A stretch of DNA of 64,000 nt from Fodinibius saliphilus (GTDB lineage Bacteria > Bacteroidota > Rhodothermia > Balneolales > Balneolaceae): positions 868,001 to 932,000 of the forward strand of contig NZ_VAWF01000001.1 of NCBI RefSeq assembly GCF_005869845.1, in the 5' to 3' direction. Below are positions 1-9,209 of the stretch, piece after piece. The notes beneath the pieces were generated by a model that had not been told where the DNA came from, did no database searches, and saw only the letters and a list, made by a program, of their open reading frames with translations. Positions within the stretch are counted from its first letter, which is position 1, and each line of letters starts with the position of its first letter. The position numbers and the translations under genes are program-made.

Positions 1-2
1 CC

Positions 3-254
3 TTCCACGGAAGCTGGAACAGGGCGCCTGAACCTCAACAAGGATATAAAATAGTATTCGCTCCTTTTGAAAATGATAAGCCAACCGGTAATTACTGGGA
101 TTTTGCTGATGGCTTTGCAGGGAAAGACAGCCTCGAATCTCCCGCCAATGCCCAGTATCGTCCTATGGGCTTAGCCATTCATAATGACGGTTCCTTATTA
201 ATAACAGACTCTCGTAACGGGAAAATATGGCGAATCTTTTATACCGGTGATTAA
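3..254 (+). CDS. PQQ-type sugar (sorbosone/aldose) dehydrogenase, C-terminal fragment
   Basis: This is an open frame that enters from the left edge and stops at TAA 252-254, giving about 83 residues. It begins FHGSWNRAP and contains YRPMGLAIHNDGSLLITD and NGKIWRI. These are typical of the last blades of soluble quinoprotein glucose/sorbosone dehydrogenase beta-propellers, which oxidise sugars or aldehydes in the periplasm with PQQ. The N-terminus and signal peptide lie outside the window, so substrate and cofactor residues cannot be judged. Family assignment is good; the exact enzyme is unknown. Confidence 0.8.
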   Translation, partial: FHGSWNRAPEPQQGYKIVFAPFENDKPTGNYWDFADGFAGKDSLESPANAQYRPMGLAIHNDGSLLITDSRNGKIWRIFYTGD

Positions 255-324
255 TCAATCTATTAGTTATCTACTCTAAAATATATTTAAAACCATAACC
301 AATAGTTTCAGTATCAAATAACCT

Positions 325-1236
325 ATGGCTTCATCATCCAAGAAAGTAATTTATGCGGCATTAATCGGAAACGGTTTAATCTCAATTACTAAATTTTTTG
401 CCGCCTTTTTTACCGGCAGTGCAGCAATGATGTCGGAAGGGATTCACTCCCTTGTTGATACCGGAAACCAAATATTGCTCCTTTTAGGTCTTAAGAAATC
501 TAAAAAGCCTGCTGATAAAGATTTCCCTTTTGGTCATGGTAAAGAGATCTACTTTTGGAGCTTTGTAGTTGCAATTATGATTTTTGCAGTTGGGGCCGGT
601 ATCTCAATCTATGAGGGAATTCACAGCCTTATCGATCCCCATCCCGTAAAAAATCCGTTAGTTAATTACGTGGTCTTAGGATTGGCAATGATCTTTGAAG
701 GTTTTGCTTGGTATTTTGCATGGAAAGAGTTTAATGCTGCTCGTGGTGATCGTGGGTATTATGAAGCCGTTCGTAAAGAAAAAAACCCCACTACCTTTGT
801 GGTGCTTTTTGAAGATACAGCTGCGATGCTCGGGCTGGTAGTAGCCTTTGTTGGTATTGCACTGGGCCAACTTACCGGACTTCACATATTTGATGGTATT
901 GCATCTATCATCATCGGACTTATACTTGGTGTAACCGCTGCCTGGTTAGCTTATGAAACGAAGGGCTTATTGATAGGTGAAAGTGCTGACACTGAAATAG
1001 TTGCAGGTATTCGCAAAATTGCATCACAGCACGAAGCAATACTTAATGTTAATGAAGCCCTGACAATGCACATGGGACCTAATTTCATACTTGCAAATAT
1101 TAGTGTGGACTTCAAGGATTCTTTAGCTGTATCCGGGTTAGAAAATGATATTGCTCAAATCACTAAGGAGATCAAAAAAGAATTTCCATTAGTTAAACGC
1201 GTTTTTGTAGAAGCTGAGGACCATACACAACGTTAA
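325..1236 (+). CDS. Cation diffusion facilitator family transporter
   Basis: This is an inner-membrane metal/proton antiporter of the CDF family, probably exporting Zn, Mn or Fe; the metal is not defined by sequence alone. The first membrane helices span about residues 10-55 and carry HSLVD (H41, D45), the usual metal site of helix 2. FPFGHGKE lies at 67-74, and the helix-5 acidic site is FEDTAAMLG near 162-170. A C-terminal ferredoxin-like cytoplasmic domain follows from about residue 220. The GHGKE motif and an FED instead of HxxxD helix-5 site resemble the SLC30A9/ZnT9-like branch. The length of 303 residues is normal. ATG start; it stands alone, 29 bp before a lipid A deacylase gene. Confidence 0.9.
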   Translation: MASSSKKVIYAALIGNGLISITKFFAAFFTGSAAMMSEGIHSLVDTGNQILLLLGLKKSKKPADKDFPFGHGKEIYFWSFVVAIMIFAVGAGISIYEGIHSLIDPHPVKNPLVNYVVLGLAMIFEGFAWYFAWKEFNAARGDRGYYEAVRKEKNPTTFVVLFEDTAAMLGLVVAFVGIALGQLTGLHIFDGIASIIIGLILGVTAAWLAYETKGLLIGESADTEIVAGIRKIASQHEAILNVNEALTMHMGPNFILANISVDFKDSLAVSGLENDIAQITKEIKKEFPLVKRVFVEAEDHTQR

Positions 1237-1265
1237 TATCGATCTGCTTTTAGTTATTACTATAT

Positions 1266-1943
1266 ATGCATTACCGATTCATTATACTCATACTGCTAAT
1301 ATCTCTCATTAGCGGTATACAATTAGTCTTGGCACAAACTGAAGTTCCATCTACTGCTAACAATAAAGAGACCTCGCAAACCAAATTCATAGATCATTTT
1401 GAGTGGATTCGAGGTAATAATAGTAATATTCATGAATTTCATGTAGTCGGTGGCTATTCCTTTCACTCTAGCCGGGGATTTTGGGGGAAAATACCAAAGG
1501 GTAACCTAGGTGTTTTAGGCTTGCGATATAATCGAAAAATTTTAGAATTAAATAATATACATACTATAGAGTATGTTTCTGAACTTAATATTTCTGTCCA
1601 TTATTCATTATCCCCCACTAAGTTTGAATATGGCTCTGGAGAGTTCTCTGGTTTTGGTGGTACCCCTTTAGGATTCCAAATAAATCTTGGCAAACGAAAT
1701 GTTATTCAGCCCTTTTTCAAAACTTCTACTGGCTTTATGTATTTCAAACGACCGTTTCCAGATGAGCGAGGAAGAAAATTTAACTTTACTCTGGAACTTG
1801 GAGGAGGGGTTGAGTATATGATATCCCAGAACTTTTCTTTCACTTTAGGTTATAAGTACCACCATATGTCAAATTTCTTTTTGGGAACTATTAATCCCGG
1901 CATCGACTCCAATATTTTTTACACTGGCATTACTATTTTTTGA
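1266..1943 (+). CDS. PagL-like acyloxyacyl hydrolase (lipid A 3-O-deacylase family)
   Basis: This is a predicted outer-membrane beta-barrel that removes an ester-linked acyl chain from lipid A. A Sec signal peptide occupies residues 1-24, ending LVLAQ. The rest alternates aromatic and Gly-rich strands. The C-terminal segment YKYHHMSN (from residue 196) has the His-x-Ser-Asn pattern (H200, S202) used for catalysis in PagL, followed by the family's INPGIDS stretch. It ends in Phe, as outer-membrane barrels usually do. At 225 residues it is slightly longer than Pseudomonas PagL. About 200 bp of spacer follow, with nothing recognisable in them. Confidence 0.8.
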   Translation: MHYRFIILILLISLISGIQLVLAQTEVPSTANNKETSQTKFIDHFEWIRGNNSNIHEFHVVGGYSFHSSRGFWGKIPKGNLGVLGLRYNRKILELNNIHTIEYVSELNISVHYSLSPTKFEYGSGEFSGFGGTPLGFQINLGKRNVIQPFFKTSTGFMYFKRPFPDERGRKFNFTLELGGGVEYMISQNFSFTLGYKYHHMSNFFLGTINPGIDSNIFYTGITIF

Positions 1944-2147
1944 TTACTCTCTACCACTCATCTATTTCTTTAAGCACTTTCTTATTGAAATTAACCATGC
2001 AAACCTAGATTGACATAAAATCTAATCTAGCTATAAATGAAATTAAATTCCCCATTAAAACCCCAAGTGATCATAGATATCATAAATCCGAATGTTGGAA
2101 TTGCACGTATTGTTAGGTAAATGCCAATAATAATAAATTGACAGATC

Positions 2148-2726
2148 ATGAAATATCCAGCACTGCTAATCTCACTATTGCTTTTGGCCTGTGCCAGTAA
2201 AGAGTCTACAAATCAACCTGAGGTAGAAGCTGCGTCTATGCATACCCATGAGTTAGAGGCAGCACAATCAGATACAATGGAGAAATATAAAGTTGAAAAA
2301 ACAAAAGAAGAATGGAAACAGATATTGACCTCCTCTGAATATCGGATTCTACGAGACCGAGGCACCGAGCTCCCTTACGTCAATGAATATTATGACAATA
2401 AAAAAGAAGGTGTTTATTACTGTGGAGCTTGCGGTCAACCGATATTTACATCAAAAACAAAATATGCTTCGGGTACAGGCTGGCCCAGCTTCTGGAAACC
2501 CATTAAACCATCTGCGATTGGCGAAAAAGAAGATAACAGCTTTTTTATGACCCGTACCGAAGTAGTATGTTCACGTTGCGGATCACACTTGGGGCATGTA
2601 TTTAAAGATGGGCCCGAACCTACCGGACTTCGATACTGCCTGAACTCACTTGCCTTAGATTTTGAGGAAAAAGAATTGTCCAAAACTGATGTGCAAAATC
2701 TACCTGTCAAAGAAAAAAAAGAATAA
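2148..2726 (+). CDS. msrB: Peptide-methionine (R)-S-oxide reductase, lipoprotein form
   Basis: The enzyme reduces the R epimer of methionine sulfoxide in proteins. A lipobox, LLLLAC, puts the lipidated Cys at residue 15, so this copy is predicted to act in the envelope, not the cytoplasm. A linker rich in Glu and Thr leads into the MsrB fold from about residue 52. The structural zinc ligands are C92/C95 (CGAC) and C141/C144 (CSRC). The GTGWPSFWKP substrate loop is at 109-118 and the catalytic Cys is C164 in RYCLNS. All key residues are present. An MsrB with a lipoprotein leader and no MsrA fusion is common in Bacteroidota. A strong terminator follows. Confidence 0.95.
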   Translation: MKYPALLISLLLLACASKESTNQPEVEAASMHTHELEAAQSDTMEKYKVEKTKEEWKQILTSSEYRILRDRGTELPYVNEYYDNKKEGVYYCGACGQPIFTSKTKYASGTGWPSFWKPIKPSAIGEKEDNSFFMTRTEVVCSRCGSHLGHVFKDGPEPTGLRYCLNSLALDFEEKELSKTDVQNLPVKEKKE

Positions 2727-2756
2727 TACTAACTAATGAGCTGTAATTTCGTAATG

Positions 2757-2787
2757 AAGGACAGACGAAAAGGTCTGTCCTTTTTTT
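2757..2787 (+). terminator. Intrinsic terminator after msrB
   Basis: A 10-bp perfect stem (AAGGACAGAC / GTCTGTCCTT) with a 6-nt loop runs into a T tract on the + strand, 30 bp after the msrB stop. Confidence 0.9.
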
Positions 2788-2844
2788 ATTGGATCCTGTT
2801 TTATTATTTATCTCTTGCAAAAACAGTAATGCAGCTTATATCCT

Positions 2845-3378
2845 ATGACTACATCAGATAACGTTATACTCAAGGGGGAGTTCAATCCCAAAATAAAAGT
2901 GTATTTAATAGTTTACCTTTCACTGATATTAACAGCTACCATTTTTGGAATCCTATTGCTCCCAATTTTGTGGATTGTAGGATGGTTATTAATCGATCGT
3001 TACTTTAATCGGCTGAGTGCTGAATTAACAAATCGAGCTTTGCGATTTGAGAAAGGTCTCCTATTTCACGTTGAACGCACAATTCCATTAGATAAAATAC
3101 AAGATCTTACCTTTAAAGAAGGGCCCCTATTACGTTTTTTTGGTCTCAGTATACTAAAGGTTGAAACAGCCGGCAGCAGTGCGAAAAACGGTGCAGACCT
3201 CACCCTAATTGGTATTAAAGACGCTTCTGTATTTCGGTCTAATGTACTTAAACAACGTGATATAGTAACGGAAAATAAGTCAAATCCTTCCAATGCCCAT
3301 AATAATGATTCGACATTGGCCGTACTTAAGGAGATCCGCGATTCACTAAAAATAATTGAACAAAAAATAGAACCTTAA
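2845..3378 (+). CDS. PH-domain (bPH_2) membrane protein
   Basis: Two hydrophobic helices (about residues 17-50) form a short membrane hairpin. They are followed by a bacterial pleckstrin-like domain with the TIPLDKIQDL and FFGLSILKVETAG signatures of the YdbS/DUF304 family. The tail (about 130-177) is polar and probably helical. The function of these proteins is not established; they are thought to be membrane-associated scaffolds. Its stop codon overlaps that of the convergent transporter gene: the four bases TTAA at 3375-3378 provide TAA on both strands. Confidence 0.85.
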   Translation: MTTSDNVILKGEFNPKIKVYLIVYLSLILTATIFGILLLPILWIVGWLLIDRYFNRLSAELTNRALRFEKGLLFHVERTIPLDKIQDLTFKEGPLLRFFGLSILKVETAGSSAKNGADLTLIGIKDASVFRSNVLKQRDIVTENKSNPSNAHNNDSTLAVLKEIRDSLKIIEQKIEP

Positions 3379-4880
3379 CTTTTATCACCGGCCATTGTTC
3401 TATCAGCTATTTTACCATTATAAAAGTAGAAAACACCCATTGCTATTCCCCACTGCACGGCTATAGTCGCTACTGAAAATGCACTAAGTGGATTGTACCA
3501 GCTTTCAGGTGCGTATGAGGTAATACTGAGATAGATCCACCAAACCAGTAATGAAATGACCTCAACAGGCACCACATATTTAATGATTACTGACCACCAT
3601 TTGCCAAGTTTAATTTTACTTTCATTGTTATTGACAATCTTTTTACGGAATTGATCAGGATTAAACTTGATAATAGCAAACGACATAAAGGCACCGGAAA
3701 CCATGAGACCTACAGCCCATACAAAATCCTGATTTGCTAATATATCAGTTGATATAGCAGAAGGCATACCCAAGAAAAAACCGGTTATACAAATTGCAAT
3801 AGTGGCATTTTTCCGTGGGAATCCCATATCAACCAACACCCGGCTTGCTAATTCAATCATCGATATAAGGGAACTGAATGCTGCAAATGTTAATCCCAAG
3901 AAGAATAGTATTGCGAAAGCGGTACCGCCGGCCATTTCATTAAAGAGTTGCGGCATCCACATAAAAGTTAGTCCTGTTGAAGCCGGCCCTGAGGTTTTCA
4001 TGATATCCAAAATTTCCCCATTTGCCATGGTACTTCCCAATGTGCCAAAAACTGTTGCAAAGATCGTCATTGCTGCCAACAATGAAACAATATTATTTCC
4101 AATACCGGTCTGAAAGGCACTGATTGTCACATCGTCTTTGGTACGCATATACGCTCCATATGTCAATATAAGCCCCCACGCAGCCCCGGTATCCCATGCA
4201 TTTTGTGTTAAGGCCTCTAACCAGAGACTTGGTTCACTCAACATTGACCAATCCGGGGTAAAAAGGTATTCGAGCCCCTGACCACTGCCCTCTAAGGTAA
4301 TAGCACGTGTCAGAGAAATTATTACTACTAAAAGTAGTGACGGAATTAAAACCTTGTTGATACGTTCAATAGAAGAGATGCCTTTAACAACAATAAAACC
4401 GCCTAAACCCATCATAACAGCATGAAAAACGGAAGGCCAAGCCGATCCCTGAAACCCATACCATACTGCTTCAGCCTGCTGTATATTTGCCGGCAGACTG
4501 CTGGTAACCGATTCAATTAAATAATATAAACACCAACCTGCTACAACACTATAGTAAAACATAATCGCCGTGGCCACAAAACCTATAAAGCTTCCCATCC
4601 AAGCATATTTTCGTCCAACCAGCTTTATAAAGGAACCTACCACCCCTTTTCGGCCATGCCGGCCAATCCCATACTCTGCAATAATTAGTGGGATCGAAAA
4701 TAAGAACAAGCAACAGATCCAGGCAACAAGAAATGCTCCGGCTCCTTCCTGTCCACCATTTTGTGCTGCGATTCGTGGAAATCGCCAAATATTCCCTGTA
4801 CCTACAGCAATACCCAGTACACTGAGAATAAGTCCCAGTTTTGATGAAAAGAATTCGTTGCCTTGGTTTTTAGAACCCAT
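3375..4880 (-). CDS. Sodium-dependent transporter, NSS/SNF family
   Basis: This is a secondary transporter of the neurotransmitter:sodium symporter family, importing an amino acid or related solute with Na+. The N-terminus has the WRFPRIAAQNGG signature that binds sodium and substrate in helix 1. Eleven to twelve hydrophobic segments follow, including WDTGAAWGLILTYGAYM (helix 6-7 region) and the helix-8 stretch TFAAFSSLISMIE. The length of 501 residues is close to the bacterial norm. ATG start at 4880; about 256 bp of AT-rich sequence separate it from the divergent DUF2723 gene. The substrate cannot be read from the sequence. Confidence 0.93.
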   Translation of the reverse strand: MGSKNQGNEFFSSKLGLILSVLGIAVGTGNIWRFPRIAAQNGGQEGAGAFLVAWICCLFLFSIPLIIAEYGIGRHGRKGVVGSFIKLVGRKYAWMGSFIGFVATAIMFYYSVVAGWCLYYLIESVTSSLPANIQQAEAVWYGFQGSAWPSVFHAVMMGLGGFIVVKGISSIERINKVLIPSLLLVVIISLTRAITLEGSGQGLEYLFTPDWSMLSEPSLWLEALTQNAWDTGAAWGLILTYGAYMRTKDDVTISAFQTGIGNNIVSLLAAMTIFATVFGTLGSTMANGEILDIMKTSGPASTGLTFMWMPQLFNEMAGGTAFAILFFLGLTFAAFSSLISMIELASRVLVDMGFPRKNATIAICITGFFLGMPSAISTDILANQDFVWAVGLMVSGAFMSFAIIKFNPDQFRKKIVNNNESKIKLGKWWSVIIKYVVPVEVISLLVWWIYLSITSYAPESWYNPLSAFSVATIAVQWGIAMGVFYFYNGKIADRTMAGDKS

Positions 4881-5136
4881 GAATATAGTTTTGATTTCAT
4901 AGTTTTAGAATAAATAAACAGATGCGTCTATTTTTAAGGAATTTTTGGGGGAGTGGCAACCCTTTCATTCAATTGTTATCAAATTTTAAAAATATTTGAT
5001 AATCCCATGCGTTAAAAGGGGCAAAAATAGTTGAACTATCCTATTGTAGATCGATATTTTGATTCTATCACACCTATGGCTATTATTGCCTGCTACACAA
5101 CCAGAATTTAATTGTATTTAAACAATATAGGCGCGA

Positions 5137-8112
5137 ATGTTTTCGAACCATACCTCGACCAACCGTACTTTAGCCCTATTTACTTTTTTAGCTAGTCTCG
5201 TTTTATATACCCTTACAATGGCACCGACAGCAAGCTTCTGGGATGCCGGAGAGTTCATTGCTGTTGCCCATGGGTTACAGGTTAATCACCCTCCCGGAGC
5301 ACCTTTTTATTCGCTGCTGGGCCGCCTGTTTTCTATGTTCATGCCTGCCTCTTATGTAGCCATAAGTATAAACTTTATTAGTGCATTAAGTTCTGCACTA
5401 ACGGTAATGTTGCTCTATCTTATCAGTGTACGCCTGGTCCGAGAATGGAAAGGGGCACCTGAAAGTATGATTAGCATCGACAAAATCGGAATGTATGGCG
5501 GTTCACTGTTGGGGGCATTGACATTTGCCGTAACTGATACCTTCTGGTTTAATGCTGTAGAAGCAGAAGTATATGCGATATCCCTGTTTTTTACAGCCAT
5601 GGTGGTTTGGCTGGCACTGGTATGGGCAGAAAACCACGATGCTCCCCACAATGAGCGCTGGCTAATTCTTATTTCCTATTTATTCGGGCTTGCGCTTGGG
5701 GTCCACCTGCTGAATTTATTGGCCCTTTTCTTTGTAGCTCTTATCATTTACTTCAAGAAAAAAGAGTTCGACTGGGGTTCTTTTGCTTTAATGGCGGGCT
5801 TGGCGTCTGTTTCCTTCTTATTAATTTATCCCTTTACCCTGCAATCCATACCGTCCATAATGGAGGGGATAACAACAGCTAGCTATGGTCTTATTGGCCC
5901 AATTGCTTTTATAATAATGGTTCTTTTGGCTATTAGCTGGGGCCTTTACTATACGCATAAGAATAATCACCGAACTGCCAACATCGTGATATTATGTTAT
6001 ACGATGATTTTAATAGGCTATTCTTCATATGCCCTAATTTTTATTCGTTCATCTGCAGATCCGCCAATTGATGAAAATGACCCTGAAACCGTTGAATCTT
6101 TTATCGACTATCTTGAACGTAAGCAGTATGGGAATACGCCCCTATTAACTGGTTATTCATATGATAATGCCAAAGGCACTATTGACAGGGATAATGAAAC
6201 CTTTTTTCCCCGGCGTTATTCAACGGCACCCCAACATATACGTCAATACTCTCAGTATTCCAGTGATCTAGACTTCTTCTTAGATTATCAGCTTAAGCAT
6301 ATGTATTGGAGATACTTTGCTTGGAACTTCATTGGCAGAGATGCTGATATCCAGGATTCCGGATGGCAGGCTGGTTTTGTAGATACGGAACATGAAGATA
6401 ATCCCGCGCATAATAGTTATTACTATATCCCATTCCTATTAGGCCTTTTCGGAATGCTTTTTCACTTCCAAAATGATTGGAAACGGGCCCTCTCGGTCTT
6501 TGCCCTCTTTGCATTTACCGGTCTGGCTATTATCGTATTTCTAAATCAAACCCCTATGCAACCGCGAGAAAGAGATTACGCCTACGTCGGTTCCTTCTTT
6601 GCCTTTTCAATATGGATTGGTATGGGTGGAATGGGACTGATAGAATTGATCAAAGAATATCTTAACAGTAATAAAGTAGCCGCCTATAGCACCATTGGGA
6701 TACTATTGCTAGCTTCCCCGGTTTTGGTTGGCGTGCAAAACTTTCATGACCATGATCGAAGTGAACGCTACGTAGCACCCGATTATGCTTATAACCTTTT
6801 ACAATCAGCAGCCCCCAATTCTATTCTCTTCACCAATGGTGACAACGACACCTTTCCATTGTGGTATCTACAAGAGGTAGAAGGGATACGTACCGATGTA
6901 CGTATTGTTTGTTTGAGCCTTCTTAATACCGAATGGTACATTAAGCAACTGCGTGATCAGTGGTCCCATGAGTCTCCTCCACTGCCAATTTCTCTTACAA
7001 ATGACGAGATTGATCAACTCACTCAGAATTACAATCTGCATGAGCCAGATACCATTTCTATCCCTGTTAATAGAAATCTTTTGCAAAAAGCATTCTCTGA
7101 TGAAAATAAATACAAAGAAACAATTGGTGTAAAACCTGACACTTCCCTCGAAATATATTCAAAAGGGATTGACTTTGATATGCCCGTAGACTCATTAGAT
7201 GATGAAGTATCATGGTATTATAAAGGACGCTCACTAGGGAAAGGACGTGACGGCAAACAACGATATTATACTCAAGTACAAGACGAAGTTATCTTAGACA
7301 TTTTAAAAACTAACCGCTGGCTTCGTCCTGTGTATTTTGCCAACACAGTATCGCGTCAAAGTCAATTAAACTTACAGTCCTATTTCCGATTTGAGGGCAA
7401 GGCTTACCGGGTTGTTCCTGATAAGCATAAAGGTGATCGTTATGGATGGATCAATCCAAAAATTCATGCAAAACGACTCAAAAAATTCCGATTCCGTAAG
7501 TGGAATAGCCCAGATGTATACCTTGATGAAAATATTCGTCGCATGCTTAGCAACTACCAAGTAAGCATCACGGAATTAGCTGATAAATATAAAGAGCTGG
7601 GACAACCAGATAGTGCCCGCTATTGGCTAAAATGGGGACAAGAACGTATTCCCTTCCTTAAAGCCTCTACAGGACTGTATCCGCTGGTGATGTACGCTTA
7701 TAATTATGCTGATGTTGGAGGAACAACTGAAGCCCTTGAACTAGCGAATAAGGCAGAAAAGAAGGCCATTGAAATGCTTAAAGAAAACATGGTAAAGTTT
7801 TCTGAAATGCGACAAGAGATAGAACAGCTCAATCAAGAAACCAAGGAGGCCCGTCAGAATGCTGACATGAGTAAACAACAGCAACTACGCAGTCGAATCC
7901 AAAATGTAATGCAGCGTCGCCAAACAATTTCGCGCAACCTCTCCCGGAGTAGAGACTTCTTGGTTATTATTCAGCGGATATACTATCTAGCAGGAAATGA
8001 TGAGAAAGCCACGGCGCTTTACGATAAAGTAAATGAAATTACGGGCGGACAGCTTCCCTTCCCGGATTCTAAAGAGGCCAGTAAATCAAAAGTTGAGCAA
8101 TATGGACTCTAA
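5137..8112 (+). CDS. DUF2723 (TMEM260-like) multi-pass membrane protein, probable glycosyltransferase
   Basis: This large protein of 991 residues has about a dozen membrane helices in the first 550 residues and a soluble C-terminal part. The N-terminal motif ASFWDAGEF followed by VNHPPGAPFY (about residues 30-55) is the DUF2723 signature. Its acidic residue after the first helix is the hallmark of GT-C O-mannosyltransferases. The human homologue TMEM260 is an O-mannosyltransferase, so a glycan-transfer role at the membrane is likely but inferred. The C-terminal 200 residues include TPR-like helices and a Gln/Glu-rich coiled coil near 875-930. Such proteins are typical of Bacteroidota and Rhodothermota. 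Confidence 0.88.
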   Translation: MFSNHTSTNRTLALFTFLASLVLYTLTMAPTASFWDAGEFIAVAHGLQVNHPPGAPFYSLLGRLFSMFMPASYVAISINFISALSSALTVMLLYLISVRLVREWKGAPESMISIDKIGMYGGSLLGALTFAVTDTFWFNAVEAEVYAISLFFTAMVVWLALVWAENHDAPHNERWLILISYLFGLALGVHLLNLLALFFVALIIYFKKKEFDWGSFALMAGLASVSFLLIYPFTLQSIPSIMEGITTASYGLIGPIAFIIMVLLAISWGLYYTHKNNHRTANIVILCYTMILIGYSSYALIFIRSSADPPIDENDPETVESFIDYLERKQYGNTPLLTGYSYDNAKGTIDRDNETFFPRRYSTAPQHIRQYSQYSSDLDFFLDYQLKHMYWRYFAWNFIGRDADIQDSGWQAGFVDTEHEDNPAHNSYYYIPFLLGLFGMLFHFQNDWKRALSVFALFAFTGLAIIVFLNQTPMQPRERDYAYVGSFFAFSIWIGMGGMGLIELIKEYLNSNKVAAYSTIGILLLASPVLVGVQNFHDHDRSERYVAPDYAYNLLQSAAPNSILFTNGDNDTFPLWYLQEVEGIRTDVRIVCLSLLNTEWYIKQLRDQWSHESPPLPISLTNDEIDQLTQNYNLHEPDTISIPVNRNLLQKAFSDENKYKETIGVKPDTSLEIYSKGIDFDMPVDSLDDEVSWYYKGRSLGKGRDGKQRYYTQVQDEVILDILKTNRWLRPVYFANTVSRQSQLNLQSYFRFEGKAYRVVPDKHKGDRYGWINPKIHAKRLKKFRFRKWNSPDVYLDENIRRMLSNYQVSITELADKYKELGQPDSARYWLKWGQERIPFLKASTGLYPLVMYAYNYADVGGTTEALELANKAEKKAIEMLKENMVKFSEMRQEIEQLNQETKEARQNADMSKQQQLRSRIQNVMQRRQTISRNLSRSRDFLVIIQRIYYLAGNDEKATALYDKVNEITGGQLPFPDSKEASKSKVEQYGL

Positions 8113-8216
8113 TAAATCAGATATTTATTGTATTAAAGAAATCTTAAATTTCTTATTCTTCAATCGGAATAGTATATTTACACCGTAATTGAAAATACGT
8201 CATAAGTTCGTACTCA

Positions 8217-8681
8217 ATGGTTCACCAGTTTACAAAAGAAAATATTGATGCTATCGCCGACGTCCTTAAAACCGAAGCCAAACCTTTAGGCAATGATGTG
8301 TATCGGCTGGAAGTTTCAAACGAAGAGGAAGGTCGAAAGCTGGCCCTTGAAATTCATCTTGGTCTTGATGTCAAAGGCGATAACATGAATATGGTTTCAG
8401 TATATGCGCAAAATACTTTTTTGCAACTCCATAACTGTACTGCCTTTATAGCAAGTGACATGCTCAAACAGGTTACCTTTTTCGGACGTCAACAAGGAAG
8501 AACTTCTGGTCTTATTGTTGAACAAACGGCGGGATGCAGCCTCTATGCTAACGTTGGAGATACCATACTCAACAGTGATTTCACTCAGCTTCCTGAAGAC
8601 CTTATGATGTGTGCTATTGCCCTTTCTCTTACAGAATCGGTAGATCTCGACGACTTTTCATTTGAGGAAGATGACCAATAA
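8217..8681 (+). CDS. Conserved hypothetical acidic protein upstream of ybeY
   Basis: I do not recognise a named family. The 154-residue protein has no signal peptide or membrane helix. It alternates helix and strand, with two Gly-containing strands (FFGRQQGRTSGLIVEQTAG, about 92-110) and a very acidic tail ending FSFEEDDQ. Its stop overlaps the ybeY start as TAATG, which implies translational coupling and steady co-expression with an rRNA-processing enzyme. A role linked to ribosome maturation or to the DUF2723 gene before it is only a guess from position. Confidence 0.75.
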   Translation: MVHQFTKENIDAIADVLKTEAKPLGNDVYRLEVSNEEEGRKLALEIHLGLDVKGDNMNMVSVYAQNTFLQLHNCTAFIASDMLKQVTFFGRQQGRTSGLIVEQTAGCSLYANVGDTILNSDFTQLPEDLMMCAIALSLTESVDLDDFSFEEDDQ

Positions 8682-9118
8682 TGAAAGGTAAGCTGCCTGA
8701 TGTCCAGGTTTTTAACCAAACAGACTATGAAGTTCCACTTCCATCCGAAAAATATATTGCAGTAGCTTCTGCCCTTTCTAAATCGGAGGGTTGTGAATTT
8801 AATTTTATTGAAGTTGTGTATGTGGATGAAGATGAGATCGTCCGTATAAACGAAAATCATCTTGAGCGAGATTATGTGACCGACATTATTACTTTTCGGT
8901 ATGATGAATCTACCAACAATAAGTCCATAGAAGGAACTATGTACTGTTGTGCCCCTCGAATTAAAGAACAGGCTGTAGAATTTGATGAACCCTTAAAGAG
9001 AGAATTTTTACGGATATATATCCATGGCTTATTACACCTTGCGGGCTATGAAGATAAAACAAACGAACAGAAGCAGTTGATGACTGCCAAAGAAAACGAT
9101 TACCTTAGTATCGCTTAA
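8681..9118 (+). CDS. ybeY: Endoribonuclease YbeY, 16S rRNA maturation factor
   Basis: YbeY is a zinc-dependent endoribonuclease involved in 16S rRNA 3'-end maturation and ribosome quality control. The metal motif is HGLLHLAGYED at residues 115-125, giving H115 and H119. The third His of the usual HGxLHLxGYDH is replaced by Asp125, a change I also associate with Bacteroidota homologues. The upstream motif ERDYVTDIITFRY matches the family's TDVLSF strand. The length of 145 residues is normal. The ATG shares one base with the stop of the preceding gene. Confidence 0.92.
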   Translation: MKGKLPDVQVFNQTDYEVPLPSEKYIAVASALSKSEGCEFNFIEVVYVDEDEIVRINENHLERDYVTDIITFRYDESTNNKSIEGTMYCCAPRIKEQAVEFDEPLKREFLRIYIHGLLHLAGYEDKTNEQKQLMTAKENDYLSIA

Positions 9119-9209
9119 TTTATCTCATGAAAAAAGTTGTTCTCCCCTAACTACTTTGCCATATTTTCGTATAGGGTTTCTGTTAGCAATTTCATAACCA
9201 GACTTTACT

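Noticed and set aside
8113-8216. AAGAAAT / ATTTCTT hairpin after the DUF2723 gene
   Set aside because: The stem is all A/T and has no clear T tract; too weak for a terminator.
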